Positions 51,109 to 60,116 of a stretch of DNA of 64,000 bases are shown in pieces; within the stretch, counting starts at the first letter, position 1, and each line of letters opens with the position of its first letter. The stretch covers positions 6,696,001 through 6,760,000 of the forward strand of contig NZ_FMHY01000002.1 in NCBI RefSeq assembly GCF_900090225.1, read 5' to 3'. The notes below the pieces were generated by a model. The model was given only the letters and a program-made list of their open reading frames with translations. It did no database searches and was not told the origin of the DNA. A program made the translations under genes and the position numbers. This DNA is from Micromonospora eburnea (lineage in GTDB: Bacteria > Actinomycetota > Actinomycetes > Mycobacteriales > Micromonosporaceae).

Positions 51109-51636
51109 ATGCGTCTGATGAAGAGCGTCGGCGTGGCGTTGGCCGCGGCGGCCCTCGTCGCGACCGTTCCGGCCCCGGCGTCCGCCGCGCGCGGCGACAT
51201 CGCCCCGGGCATCTGGGTGCCGGCCCCGCAGCCGGGGTTCGAGCAGCCCGCCGGGGCACGCTGCGACTTCGCGGTACGGGTCGAGCCGATCGTGGACGAG
51301 GTCCGGAAACTGACGCTGTCGACCTACCCGGACGGCTCACCGAAGCGGGAGCTCTTCCAGGGAGCCCTGATCGATCGGGTGACGAACCTGGAGACCGGGG
51401 CCACCTCGACGGCCGACGCGAGCGGCCACGCCATGATCGACTATGGCACCGACGGTTCGATGACCTGGTACGTGACCGGCCCGGTGCTGGTCGGCTTCCG
51501 GGAGAACGCCGGTTCCCTGCCGAAGGGGCTGTGGCTCATCGACGGCCAGTTCGTCATCGAGTTCGCGGCCACCGGCCAGCGGACCGTCACGATGCGGCAC
51601 GGCACGACGCACAACGTCTGCACCGACGTGGCCTGA
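51109..51636 (+). CDS. Small secreted hypothetical protein
   Basis: 175 residues. Sec signal peptide with cleavage near PASAARG (about residue 26). The mature part (GFEQPAGARCDFAVRVEPIV, GLWLIDGQFVIEFAATGQRT, ending HGTTHNVCTDVA) has two cysteines likely forming a disulfide. Similar short exported proteins are frequent in Micromonosporaceae; function unknown. The ATG follows GGAG. Divergent from the SARP-CGNR gene with a 188-base gap, so it is a candidate target. Confidence 0.7.
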   Translation: MRLMKSVGVALAAAALVATVPAPASAARGDIAPGIWVPAPQPGFEQPAGARCDFAVRVEPIVDEVRKLTLSTYPDGSPKRELFQGALIDRVTNLETGATSTADASGHAMIDYGTDGSMTWYVTGPVLVGFRENAGSLPKGLWLIDGQFVIEFAATGQRTVTMRHGTTHNVCTDVA

Positions 51637-51687
51637 CCCACCCGGCCCTCCCGGGCCGTGGGGCACCCACCCGCGGCCCGGGAGGCG

Positions 51688-52170
51688 TCAGTCGGTCGGG
51701 GCCTCGTAGACCAGGGCCACCGCGATCCCGGTCAGCCCTTCGCCACGGCCGGTGAAGCCGAGGCCGTCGGTGGTGGCGGCGGAGACCGTCACCGGCGCGC
51801 CCACGGCTGCGGTGAGCACCTGCTGCGCCTCCTCCCGGCGCGGGCCGATCTTGGGGCGGTTGCCGATCACCTGGACCGACACGTTGCCGATCCGGAAACC
51901 GGCCGCGCGGACCCGCCGAGCGCTCTCGGTGAGCAGCGCCACCCCGGAGGCCCCGGCCCACTCCGGCTGGTCCACGCCGAAGTTCGCGCCCAGGTCACCC
52001 AGACCGGCCGCGGAGAGCAGGGCATTGCAGGCGGCGTGCGCCGCCACGTCGGCGTCCGAGTGGCCGGCCAGGCCGTCCTGGCCCGGCCAGTGCAGGCCGG
52101 CGACCCAGCACGGCCGCCCGGCCTCGAAGGCGTGCACGTCCGTGCCGATGGCCACCCGAGGAACGATCAT
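51688..52170 (-). CDS. ispF: 2-C-methyl-D-erythritol 2,4-cyclodiphosphate synthase
   Basis: 160 residues, the usual length. Zinc-site motif GTDVHAF at the N-terminus, then LAGHSDADVAAHAACNALLSA and the CDP-binding region, ending YEAPTD. It is the fifth enzyme of the MEP isoprenoid pathway and follows ispD on the same strand, as in most actinobacteria. The ATG at 52170 is chosen because a longer frame to 52248 runs through the repeat element. The normal next gene, cysS, lies 27.5 kb away. Confidence 0.95.
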   Translation of the reverse strand: MIVPRVAIGTDVHAFEAGRPCWVAGLHWPGQDGLAGHSDADVAAHAACNALLSAAGLGDLGANFGVDQPEWAGASGVALLTESARRVRAAGFRIGNVSVQVIGNRPKIGPRREEAQQVLTAAVGAPVTVSAATTDGLGFTGRGEGLTGIAVALVYEAPTD

Positions 52171-52225
52171 GACCCGAGGGTACGCGTCAGCGGGGTGCTG
52201 GCCGCCCCGCAGTGCCCGGCCAACC

Positions 52226-52302
52226 TTGATCAACTCCGTGTACGGCACATCGCGGTCACACGCGGCGGTGAAACCACCCTTTGCGGCACGCCGAGTTGAT
52301 CA
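52226..52302. repeat. GATC-type palindrome, locus D
   Basis: A 77-base element bounded by TTGATCA at both ends (52226-52232 and 52296-52302), with inner arms around TACGGCA and TGCGGCA and GCGGTC/GAAACC. It is inserted between ispD and ispF, which are normally adjacent or overlapping. Confidence 0.72.
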
Positions 52303-52321
52303 GCGAGGACCGGGCACGACC

Positions 52322-53017
52322 TCAGGCGCCGATGGCCAGCAGGTGCTCGGCCAGCGCCAGGTCGAACGGCCGGGTGACCTTGAGCGCGTACTCGGAGCCG
52401 GGAACGCAGACCACCGGCACGCCCAGCTTCTCGACCAGCCCGGCGTCGTCGGTGAGCGGATCACCGGCCGCCTCGTGCGCGGCGGCCAGCACGGACCGGC
52501 GGAAGCCCTGCGGCGTCTGTACGGCCCGCAGGGCGGACCGGTCCACCGTGCCGAGAACCACCTCGCCGGCGCCGACCTCCTTGATCGTGTCAACCACCGG
52601 AAGCACCGGGACCACCGCGTCGTGCCCGGCGCGGACCGCCTCGGCCACCGACTCGACCAGCTCGGGCGGAGTGAGCGCACGGGCCGCGTCGTGCACCAGG
52701 ACGATCTCGGGCCCGGCGGGGACGGCGGCCAGCGCGGCGGCCACCGACGCCTGGCGCTCCGCGCCGCCGGCCACCACGGCCACCGGGGCAACCGGCGCGA
52801 GGAGCTGCCGGACCGCTCCGACGTCGGCGGCCGGGGCGGCCACCACGATGGTGTGCACCGAGGGCGCGGCCGCGATCCGGCGTACCGCGTGCACCAGCAG
52901 GGGCTCGCCGGCGAGCGGTCGGAGCGCCTTCGGGGCGCCGGGGCCGAGGCGTACGCCGGCACCGGCCGCAGGAACAAGGACCGCGACGTCACCGCGCGGA
53001 TTGAGCTGCGCGGTCAC
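52322..53017 (-). CDS. ispD: 2-C-methyl-D-erythritol 4-phosphate cytidylyltransferase
   Basis: 231 residues. CTP-binding loop AVLVPAAGAGVRLGPGAPKA, the conserved VHDAARAL and TPQGFRRSVL, and the C-terminal VCVPGSEYALKVTRPFDLAL. It is the third step of the MEP pathway, just upstream of ispF. GTG 53017 follows GAGG by eight bases. It is preceded by carD on the same strand with a 54-base gap. Confidence 0.95.
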   Translation of the reverse strand: MTAQLNPRGDVAVLVPAAGAGVRLGPGAPKALRPLAGEPLLVHAVRRIAAAPSVHTIVVAAPAADVGAVRQLLAPVAPVAVVAGGAERQASVAAALAAVPAGPEIVLVHDAARALTPPELVESVAEAVRAGHDAVVPVLPVVDTIKEVGAGEVVLGTVDRSALRAVQTPQGFRRSVLAAAHEAAGDPLTDDAGLVEKLGVPVVCVPGSEYALKVTRPFDLALAEHLLAIGA

Positions 53018-53071
53018 GTCGCGGTCCTCGGATTTCTTTGCTACGGGGCGGGTAGGACGATGTGGTGCGGA

Positions 53072-53557
53072 TCAGGCCTCGGTCAGCACCTTGTCGAGCA
53101 GCGTCTCGGCCTCGTCCTTGGTGCTCTTCTCAGCCAGCGCGACCTCGCCGACGAGGATGTCGCGAGCCTTGGCGAGCATGCGCTTCTCGCCCGCGGACAG
53201 ACCCCGCTCCCGCTCCCGGCGCCACAGGTCACGGACCACCTCGGCGACCTTCAGCGGGTTACCGGAGGCCAGCTTCTCCAAATTCGCCTTGTAACGCCGC
53301 GACCAGTTGGTCGGCTCCTCGGTGTGCGGTGCACGGAGCACGTCGAAGACCTTGCCCAGGCCCTCTTCGCCGACCACCTCACGCACACCCACGATCTCGG
53401 CGTTCTCGGCGGGCACCCGGACCGTCAGGTCACCCTGCGCGACCCTCAGGACGAGGTACTGCTTGGGCTCGCCCTTGATGACCCGAGTCTCGATTGCCTC
53501 GATGAGTGCGGCCCCGTGGTGGGGGTAAACAACGGTCTCGCCGACACTGAAAACCAT
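53072..53557 (-). CDS. carD: CarD-family transcription regulator
   Basis: 161 residues. An N-terminal RNA-polymerase-interacting domain (VGETVVYPHHGAALIEAIET) and a C-terminal DNA-binding helical domain with the conserved Trp in NWSRRYKANLEKLASG and WRRERERGLSAGEKRML. CarD stabilises the open complex at many promoters, especially rRNA promoters, and is essential in mycobacteria. ATG 53557 follows AAAGGGG. Confidence 0.95.
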   Translation of the reverse strand: MVFSVGETVVYPHHGAALIEAIETRVIKGEPKQYLVLRVAQGDLTVRVPAENAEIVGVREVVGEEGLGKVFDVLRAPHTEEPTNWSRRYKANLEKLASGNPLKVAEVVRDLWRRERERGLSAGEKRMLAKARDILVGEVALAEKSTKDEAETLLDKVLTEA

Positions 53558-53584
53558 AGGTTCGAAACCCCTTTCGCTGTGTCT

Positions 53585-53685
53585 AGGGTAACACGCTCAG
53601 GCACCGATGTCTCACCGCTGTCCTGACCGTTGGCGCAGCTCAGGGGCCCTGTGAGAGGTATTTCTTCAGCTTGACAGGCGGTCAA
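53585..53685 (-). promoter_or_regulatory. carD promoter region with TTGAC palindrome
   Basis: On the minus strand TACCCT (53590-53585) lies 27 bases before carD and is a good -10. Further up, TTGACAGGCGGTCAA at 53671-53685 is a palindrome in the 327-base gap to the next plus-strand gene. The remaining sequence to 53884 carries no gene that could be supported. Confidence 0.45.
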
Positions 53686-53884
53686 ACCGATGGTTTCGAC
53701 ACGCTCCGTGACTGACAGATGACAACCGGCCCGGGCAGTAGGAGCGTCGATATCTAGGGCGATGCGCTCCTTCCATGGTAGCCCCGGAAGCCAGGACGCG
53801 CCCAGGTGTGGCGGTACGCCGACGGGTGCGGGACGCTTAGGGCGGACGCGACGTCCGCTCACCGAGACGGTTCCTGGGGGTCCG

Positions 53885-54607
53885 ATGGGCATGGCTGACG
53901 CTGAGGGCCAAGGGCCACCGGACGGGCTGCCCGACCTGCCCCCGGAGTGGGGTCGGGTAGTCATTCCCGACGATGCCTCGGAGCTCACCCACGAGGCGCG
54001 GCAGATCCGCCGTGAGCTGCGCCGCCGCCGCCAGCGCGCGGTGTGGCGCCACCGGCTCGGTCTCGCCCCCCGGCCGGACGGCCGCCCGCCGCTCGGGCTG
54101 CCGGCGCTGGTCCTGCTGGTGTCGGTGCTGATCACCCTCACCGGCCTGGCCGCGGTCGTCTGGCCCCGCTCACCGCGCTCCGGAGGCAGTCCCACCGTCG
54201 TTCCGTACCCCACGGCCACCCCGGCGGCGATCGGGCCGCTGCCCGCGCTGGACCTGGTCGACGCCGCGGACTCCCCGGTGCCGCTGCGCGGCCTGCTGCC
54301 GGCGATGATCGTCCTGGTGGACGCCTGCGCCTGCACCGAGCAGGTGATCCAGGCCGCGGCCGTCGCACCACCGGGCATCACCGTGGTCACCGTGACCGGG
54401 GGCCGCGAGGCCGGCGCCACCCCCGCGCCCGGGGTACGCGCCCTCGCCGACCCGGCCGGCGGCCTGCGCGACTACATCCGCCTCGCCGCCCACCCCGGCA
54501 CGGCCCCCGCCCTGCTCGTCGACCGGGAAGGCACCGTGGTCCGGCTCGTGCCCGAACTCGGGCCGGTCGACGAGTACCGCGACGTCCTCGCCCACCTCGC
54601 CACCTGA
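53885..54607 (+). CDS. Membrane protein with extracytoplasmic thioredoxin-like domain (putative)
   Basis: 240 residues. A cytoplasmic basic region (IRRELRRRRQRAVWRHRLGL) precedes one helix at about 72-93, followed by a Pro-rich spacer and an extracytoplasmic domain of about 120 residues (LPALDLVDAADSPVPLRGLL; later DREGTVVRLVPELGPV). A Cys-Ala-Cys pair at about 148-150 sits where a thioredoxin-like active site would be, though C-A-C is not the classic CxxC. Function unknown. ATG 53885 or 53891. Convergent with the next gene. Confidence 0.65.
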   Translation: MGMADAEGQGPPDGLPDLPPEWGRVVIPDDASELTHEARQIRRELRRRRQRAVWRHRLGLAPRPDGRPPLGLPALVLLVSVLITLTGLAAVVWPRSPRSGGSPTVVPYPTATPAAIGPLPALDLVDAADSPVPLRGLLPAMIVLVDACACTEQVIQAAAVAPPGITVVTVTGGREAGATPAPGVRALADPAGGLRDYIRLAAHPGTAPALLVDREGTVVRLVPELGPVDEYRDVLAHLAT

Positions 54608-54614
54608 CGGCTCG

Positions 54615-55169
54615 TCAGCCCTGGGCGACGAGCCGGGCGTCCAGGTCGACCTCGCCGTCCGCGACGGTGAAGCGCACCAGCAACGGGCCACCGCTGGCGG
54701 TGAGGGGCTGGGTGAGCAGCCTCGCCGGACAGGTCGTCCTCAGCGGCGTGTCATCCTCCTCGGAACCGGTGAAGGTCACCGCCAGCATCCCCGAACCGGT
54801 GCAGGACACGGTGAGCAGATGACGCTCGCCGGGCGACCGGGCGGCCTGCTGGACCAACGGAGCATCGCCCGGGAGCAGATGGGACCGCGCCACCCAGATG
54901 TCCGAGACCACCGTCGCCGGGGGAACATCCGGCTCCTGCTGGACGACCACCGCCTCGTCCGGATCCAACTCCGGCCCGGGGAGCACCTGACCGGTGTCCG
55001 GATCGACCAGAAACAGGTGCTCAGGGCTGGTACGGGTCGACGGGCTCGGCGAGGCGTCGACCGCTCCGACGACGGGTGCCGAGTCCCGCCACCACCACAC
55101 GCCGACCGCCAGAACGGCCAGCGCCAGCCCGGCCAGCAGCACACCCCGTACCCGCTCATCGGCAGCCAT
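54615..55169 (-). CDS. Single-helix membrane protein, hypothetical
   Basis: 184 residues. Short cytoplasmic start, a helix at about 9-27 (GVLLAGLALAVLAVGVWWW), then an exported domain with two cysteines (LLTVSCTG and LRTTCPARLL), probably a disulfide. No known family. TACGCT seven bases before the ATG suggests a leaderless transcript. It probably has its own promoter rather than joining the PKS set downstream. Confidence 0.65.
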   Translation of the reverse strand: MAADERVRGVLLAGLALAVLAVGVWWWRDSAPVVGAVDASPSPSTRTSPEHLFLVDPDTGQVLPGPELDPDEAVVVQQEPDVPPATVVSDIWVARSHLLPGDAPLVQQAARSPGERHLLTVSCTGSGMLAVTFTGSEEDDTPLRTTCPARLLTQPLTASGGPLLVRFTVADGEVDLDARLVAQG

Positions 55170-55225
55170 GCGGTGAGCGTAGACACGCGACGCTCACCCG
55201 GACCGCACCGTGGACCGGGCCGGCC

Positions 55226-56275
55226 TCAGCCGGTGCGCTCAAGCAGCGCCGTGTACAGGGTCAGGCCCGGTCCGAACGCGAGCATCACGATCCGGGCCGG
55301 CGGCGTCAGCGCGTGGCGCAGCCGGTCCAGGATCAGCAACACCGTCGGGGACGAGCAGTTACCGTGCTCGTCGAGGGTGGCGCGGGACGCCGCGAGGGCC
55401 TCCGGCGGCAGGGCCAGCTCCCGGTCCACCACGTTGAGGATCCGGGGACCGCCCGGGTGCACCGCCCAGCCGTCCACTTCGGCGGACGTCCGGCCGTGCC
55501 GGGCCAGCAGCCCGTCGACCAGCCCCCGTACGTGGCGCGAGAGCACCTGCGGCACCTTCGGCGACAGCCCCATCCGGAAGCCGGTGTCGGTGACGTCCCA
55601 GGTCATGTGGTCGGCGGTCGAGGTGTCGGTGACCGAGGCGACCTCACGCAGCGCGTACCCCCGGCCATCGGGGACGAGCACGGCGGCGACGGCGGCGTCC
55701 GAGAAGAGCGCGTGCGACACGATCTGCTGGGTGTCCATCCGGGCACTGGCGGGCTGGATGTGCAGGCTGGTCAGCTCCGCGCAGAGCAGCAGCGCGGGGC
55801 GACCCCGGGCAGCCACGAAGTCACTCGCCGCACCCAGCCCGGGCAGGGCCGCGTAACAGCCCATGTGGCCGACGAACATCCGCTGGGTGTCCGGGGCCAT
55901 GCCCAGGTCCCGGGCGAGCAGGATGTCCAGCCCCGGCGTGGCGTACCCGGTGCAGGAGCAGACCACGAACAGGCCCACGTCCCGGGCGTCGAGCCCGGCG
56001 GCGGTGAGCGCCCGGCCCACCGCCTCCTTGCCGAGCGGCAACGCCTCCACCTGATAGCGCCGCATCCGGCGCTCGGTCGGCCACGCCGAGACGTCCTCCA
56101 GCAGCGGGTTCACCGCCGCCTGCCGTCGGGACACGCCGGAATTGGCGAAGATACGCTCGGCCAACGCTCGGGTCGCCCCCGAGAAGTGCTTCGCGAAGAA
56201 GCCCTCCCAGAGTTCGTGCTGCGCGGCGGCCGGCGGTTGCGCCGTACCCAGACCTGCGATCACCGGTACGGCCAT
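55226..56275 (-). CDS. Type III polyketide synthase
   Basis: 349 residues of chalcone-synthase fold with the catalytic triad Cys140 (VGHMGCYAALPG), His273 (GWAVHPGGPRI) and Asn306 (DEHGNCSSPT). It extends an acyl-CoA starter with malonyl-CoA units; bacterial relatives make alkylresorcinols or alkylpyrones. With the flavoprotein, methyltransferase and UbiA genes alongside it resembles the agq locus of Actinoplanes, which makes prenylated alkyl-methoxyhydroquinones (inference from gene set, no alignment run). GGCGGGGG precedes the ATG. Confidence 0.93.
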   Translation of the reverse strand: MAVPVIAGLGTAQPPAAAQHELWEGFFAKHFSGATRALAERIFANSGVSRRQAAVNPLLEDVSAWPTERRMRRYQVEALPLGKEAVGRALTAAGLDARDVGLFVVCSCTGYATPGLDILLARDLGMAPDTQRMFVGHMGCYAALPGLGAASDFVAARGRPALLLCAELTSLHIQPASARMDTQQIVSHALFSDAAVAAVLVPDGRGYALREVASVTDTSTADHMTWDVTDTGFRMGLSPKVPQVLSRHVRGLVDGLLARHGRTSAEVDGWAVHPGGPRILNVVDRELALPPEALAASRATLDEHGNCSSPTVLLILDRLRHALTPPARIVMLAFGPGLTLYTALLERTG

Positions 56276-56356
56276 GTCCCCCGCCTCTCGATCCCGATCC
56301 CCACGCTTCACCAACGACTACCACCCGCCCGCGACAGTGCCGGAGGGCAAAACTCG

Positions 56357-57523
56357 TCACCAGCGAGGGGCTGAGCCGTCGCGGTCCGGGTCGCCGCCGA
56401 GCGCGGCGACGCCGAGCCAGTCGGCGCAGACGTCGGAGGTGGCCGGGTGCAGCGAGCCGCAGCGGGCGTCCCGGTAGAGCCGTTCCAGCGGGTGGCCCCG
56501 GCGGGTGGCCGAGGTGCCGGCCGCCTCCAGCATGGACGCCGCGACGTCCGCGGCGGTGGTGCCGGCGAGCAGCTTGGCCCGCCACACCCAGCGGTTGGTG
56601 TCCGCGTCCCCGGGTGCCTCGTCCACCCGGCGGGCCGCCTCGGCCACCACCAGTTCGGCCGCCGCGACCGCCGCGTCGGCCCGGCCCAGCCGGGCCCGGA
56701 CCGCCGGCAGGCCGGCGAGGTTACGGGCGTTCAGGTGCTCGGCGGCGGCGTCGATCGCCGCACGGGCCACGCCGACGTAGACGGCGGCGTAGCTGGCCAC
56801 CAACCAGTGCGGCATGAGCTGGGCCACCACCAGGGCGAGCCCCTCCACCCCGCCGAGCAACCGGTCGGCCGGGACGGTCACGTCCAGGTGCAGGTCGTGC
56901 GAGGAGGTGGCGCGCATGCCGAGCGAGTCCCAGGTGGGCTCCACGGTGATCCCCTCCCCGGCCGGGACCAGGAACTGGGAGACCACCGACTGGTCGGCGG
57001 CGCTGCGGGCGGCCACCAGGTAGCCGTCGGGGTGCCCGGCACCGGAGCAGAAGGTCTTGCTCCCCTTGATGTGCCAGCCCCCCTCGACCGGCTCGTAGAC
57101 GGTGCTGAGCTGGGACAGCCGGGCCCCGGCGCCGCGTTCGCTCATGGCCACCGCGTACCAGGCGCCCTCGGCCGCCGCGCGGAGCAGCCGGTCCCGGGCG
57201 GCCATCGCCTCGTCCGGTACGCCCAGCGCCTCCGCCAGTTCCTCGGTGACCGCGCCCAGCGCCCCGGTGACCGAGGCGTGCATGTTGAACACCAGCGCGG
57301 TGGCGCCGTTGCCCCGGGCCAGTTCGGTGGCGACGGCGGCGTACTCGGCGAAGGTCGCCCCCACCCCGCCCAACTCCCGGGGCACCATCAGCCCGAAGAG
57401 CCCGGCCTCCCGCAGGTCGGCGAAGTCGTCGACGGGGAAGGAGCCGTCCCGGTCGTGCTCCGCCGCACGGGCTGCCAGTCGCGGCGTCAACCGGCGGGCC
57501 GCCTCCAGCGCGTACACAGTCAT
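56357..57523 (-). CDS. Acyl-CoA dehydrogenase-like flavoprotein
   Basis: 388 residues with acyl-CoA dehydrogenase fold. N-terminal helices (EAGLFGLMVPRELGGVGATF) precede the flavin-binding AMSERGAGARLSQLSTVYEP, KTFCSGAGHPDGYLVAARS and WDSLGMRATSSHDLHLDVTV, and a C-terminal helical bundle. The catalytic Glu region could not be confirmed; several members act as flavin-dependent hydroxylases rather than dehydrogenases. In this cluster it may oxidise the alkylresorcinol ring toward a hydroquinone (inference). ATG 57523 follows AAGGGGG. Confidence 0.88.
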   Translation of the reverse strand: MTVYALEAARRLTPRLAARAAEHDRDGSFPVDDFADLREAGLFGLMVPRELGGVGATFAEYAAVATELARGNGATALVFNMHASVTGALGAVTEELAEALGVPDEAMAARDRLLRAAAEGAWYAVAMSERGAGARLSQLSTVYEPVEGGWHIKGSKTFCSGAGHPDGYLVAARSAADQSVVSQFLVPAGEGITVEPTWDSLGMRATSSHDLHLDVTVPADRLLGGVEGLALVVAQLMPHWLVASYAAVYVGVARAAIDAAAEHLNARNLAGLPAVRARLGRADAAVAAAELVVAEAARRVDEAPGDADTNRWVWRAKLLAGTTAADVAASMLEAAGTSATRRGHPLERLYRDARCGSLHPATSDVCADWLGVAALGGDPDRDGSAPRW

Positions 57524-57565
57524 GTCGCCCCCTTCTTGGCGTACCTCCGACCCCGACGGCCCCGG

Positions 57566-58318
57566 CTATCCGCTCCGGCGCCCGTGGCCCTGGTAGAGCA
57601 CCGCGGTGGACCGCGTCGGCACGATCCGCGGTTCGGCCCGGCCCGTGGAGCGGCCGCGCATCCGGCGCAGCAGCCAGGCCAGCGTCCCGCCCAACTCGGG
57701 GCGGATGCCGGACAGCCGCAGCTCGACACCGTGCCGGGCGCACTCGGCGACCAGCGCGCGCGCGTCCACGAACAACCGCGGATCGTGGATGCCACGCGGC
57801 ACCGTGGGCAGCCGTTCGCCGATCTCCACCGCGATCAGCCGGGCCAGCAGGGTGTCGTTGAGGGTGTCCAGCACCAGGAGGCCGCCCGGCCGCAGCAGCC
57901 GGCACGCCTCGGCGACCGCGCGAGGCCAGTCCGGCACGTGTTCCAGCACCTCACCGGCGGAGACCACGTCGGCGCAGCCGTCCGCGAGCGGAACGGCGGT
58001 GACATCGGCGTTGACCACGGTCACCCCGTGCGCGGCGGCCTGGTCGAGGGCCGACCGGGTGAGATCCACCCCGATGTGCCGGTAGCCCTTGCCGGCCAGG
58101 TGCGGGGCGAGCAGGCCGGCGCCACACCCGAGGTCGACCAGGACGGCGTCTCTCCTGGCCGCCGGCGGCACCAGTGCGGCGCGGGCCCGGGCCAGCCAGT
58201 GCAGCATCGCGAACGCGCCGTCCGCTTGCCACCACTCGCCGGCCAGGTCGTCGTACTGGCGCGGGTCGTTCGGCGGCAGCGCCCGGGGCGATGTGGACAC
58301 CGGCGCCGCGTCTCGCAT
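57566..58318 (-). CDS. UbiG-like SAM-dependent methyltransferase
   Basis: 250 residues. Class I methyltransferase with motif I DLGCGAGLLAPHLA, the acidic residue of GVDLTRSALD, and SAGEVLEHVPDW. The first 40 residues (YDDLAGEWWQADGAFAMLHW) resemble UbiG, which O-methylates quinone head groups. It is the likely O-methylating enzyme of the type III PKS pathway. It is 42 bases upstream of the flavoprotein gene on the same strand and divergent from the prenyltransferase with a 45-base gap. Confidence 0.9.
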   Translation of the reverse strand: MRDAAPVSTSPRALPPNDPRQYDDLAGEWWQADGAFAMLHWLARARAALVPPAARRDAVLVDLGCGAGLLAPHLAGKGYRHIGVDLTRSALDQAAAHGVTVVNADVTAVPLADGCADVVSAGEVLEHVPDWPRAVAEACRLLRPGGLLVLDTLNDTLLARLIAVEIGERLPTVPRGIHDPRLFVDARALVAECARHGVELRLSGIRPELGGTLAWLLRRMRGRSTGRAEPRIVPTRSTAVLYQGHGRRSG

Positions 58319-58363
58319 GAATCGAGCGTGGCACGACTCCCCGGTAACGACCAGACTTCCCTT

Positions 58364-59203
58364 ATGCCGTCTTCGGTGTTAGGGCTGGCCAAGGCGAGCC
58401 ATCCGGAACCGGCCGTCGCGGTCACCGCGGTGGCCGGCCTGCTGGCGGCCGGCGTCGGGCATCGGCCCGCCGGCATCGCCACCGTGGTGCTCACCGTGCT
58501 GGCCAGCCAACTCGCCGTGGGCTGGAGCAACGACGCGCTCGACGCGCACCGGGACGCCGCGGTCGGGCGTACCGACAAACCGGCGGCCAGCGGCGTCGTC
58601 CGGCGACGGACCCTCGGGTACGCCGCCGTCGCGGCCGCCGTCGCCACCCCGCTGGTGGCGCTGCGGACGAACGGCGCGGCGGCGGCGTGCGTGGCGCTCG
58701 GGCTGGTGTCCGCGCTGCTCTACAACTGGCCGCTGAAGTCGACCCCGCTCTCCGTGCTGCCGTACGCGGTCTCCTTCGGCGCGCTGCCCGCCTTCGTGGT
58801 GCTGGCCCTGCCCGGCGCGCCCCCGCCCCCGCTCTGGCTGGTGGCCGCCGCCGCCTGTCTGGGCGCCGGGGCCCACTTCGCCAACGTGCTGCCGGACCTG
58901 GCCGACGACGCGCGGACCGGGGTGCGCGGGCTGCCGCACCGGCTGGGGCCGACCGGCAGCCGGCTGGCCGCCGCCGGGCTGCTCCTCGCGGCCACCGTCG
59001 TCCTGGTCGTCGGGCCACCCGGGCCGCCGTCGTGGGCGGGTCTGTCGGCGATCGCCGTCGCCGTCGTGGTGCCGGCCCTCGGCTGGTACGCGGGGCGGAT
59101 CTCCGCCCCGCCCGGCGGCCGGCCGGTCGCCGCCTTCCGGGCGGTGATGGTGGTGGCACTCATCGACGTGGTCCTGCTGGTGACGAGCGGCCGGGTGGTC
59201 TGA
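58364..59203 (+). CDS. UbiA-family prenyltransferase
   Basis: 279 residues with eight to nine helices. It carries the first Asp-rich motif NDALDAHRDAAVGRTDKPAA near residue 55 and the second, DLADDARTGVRGLPHRLG, near 185. These bind the prenyl diphosphate through magnesium. It should attach a prenyl chain to the aromatic product of the PKS and methyltransferase. No ribosome site precedes the ATG, so translation is probably leaderless. Divergent from the methyltransferase gene, sharing a 45-base control region. Confidence 0.9.
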   Translation: MPSSVLGLAKASHPEPAVAVTAVAGLLAAGVGHRPAGIATVVLTVLASQLAVGWSNDALDAHRDAAVGRTDKPAASGVVRRRTLGYAAVAAAVATPLVALRTNGAAAACVALGLVSALLYNWPLKSTPLSVLPYAVSFGALPAFVVLALPGAPPPPLWLVAAAACLGAGAHFANVLPDLADDARTGVRGLPHRLGPTGSRLAAAGLLLAATVVLVVGPPGPPSWAGLSAIAVAVVVPALGWYAGRISAPPGGRPVAAFRAVMVVALIDVVLLVTSGRVV

Positions 59204-59344
59204 CCGGCCCCCGGAAGGGTGGCATTGCCGGGTCGGCGTTCGGGCCTCGATCAGGTCCAACTACCCTGGAGCGCGGTCTGCGCGGGTATGGCCACCCCGC
59301 GCCCGGCGTACGGCCGGGTGGGGATCGTGACGAGGAGGACCGAC

Positions 59345-60094
59345 GTGACGCGCTCGATCAGGGGTTCCGGACGGGCGGCCCTGCTGCTGGCCGGTACGGC
59401 GGCGGCGGCGAGCCTGCTGCTGTCCGGGTGCGGCGCCGGCCAGGTGGCCGAGACCTCCATCAAGGTCCCGTCGGTGCAGGGTGTCAACGTCCAGACCCCC
59501 GACTTCAACTTCCTGGTGCGCGGCCTGCACGTCCTGTACCCGGGCACCGAGGGCTACCAGGCGGGCGCCAACGCCCCGCTCGACGTCGTCATCTACAACG
59601 ACAGCAAGAACCCGGTCACCGTGACCGTGACCACGGACAGCGCCCGCGACATCGTGCTCACCGGCGCCGACGCTGCCGGCCCGCAGGCGAGCCCGACCAA
59701 CTCCCCGACCGAGCCGGCCACCGCGTCGCCCTTCCCGAGCGCCCCGAACGCCTCGCCGAGCGAGGCGCTGGGTTCGGGCGAGCCCGCCTCTCCGTCGGCC
59801 TCGCCGAGTGAGTCGGCCGCGCCCAGCCTGCCGGCCCGGATCGAGATCCCGGCCAAGGGATTCGCCCAGCTCAGCCCCGGCAGCGACCGCTTCCTTCAGC
59901 TCGTCGGCCTGCACGAGAAGCTGCTCACCGGCCAGCAGGTCAGCCTGACCTTCGACTTCGGCGACGGCAACGTCATCCGCACCGGGGCGCCGATCGGCGT
60001 GCCGCTCACCCCGGCCGCGCCGCCCTCGCCGGTCGTCCACCCCCGCGAGGAGGCGGGCCCCGCGGGCGGCATCGAGGGTGGCGGACACCGCTGA
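59345..60094 (+). CDS. lpqE: LpqE-like lipoprotein
   Basis: 249 residues. Signal peptide with lipobox LLLSGC (about residues 27-32) followed by GAGQ, as in mycobacterial LpqE. A beta-sandwich domain (NFLVRGLHVLYPG, APLDVVIYNDSKNP) is interrupted by an Ala/Ser/Pro-rich insert. Its position before radA and disA matches mycobacterial gene order. GTG 59345 follows GGAGG by seven bases; a possible -10 TACCCT lies at 59262. Function not established; the domain resembles copper-chaperone-type folds in some annotations. Confidence 0.8.
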   Translation: MTRSIRGSGRAALLLAGTAAAASLLLSGCGAGQVAETSIKVPSVQGVNVQTPDFNFLVRGLHVLYPGTEGYQAGANAPLDVVIYNDSKNPVTVTVTTDSARDIVLTGADAAGPQASPTNSPTEPATASPFPSAPNASPSEALGSGEPASPSASPSESAAPSLPARIEIPAKGFAQLSPGSDRFLQLVGLHEKLLTGQQVSLTFDFGDGNVIRTGAPIGVPLTPAAPPSPVVHPREEAGPAGGIEGGGHR

Positions 60095-60116
60095 CCAGCC
60101 GACTGAACATCCCCGG

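Noticed and set aside
56447..58360. Long in-frame extension upstream of the UbiA gene
   Set aside because: It lies antisense to the flavoprotein and methyltransferase genes and has shadow composition; the membrane protein begins at 58364.
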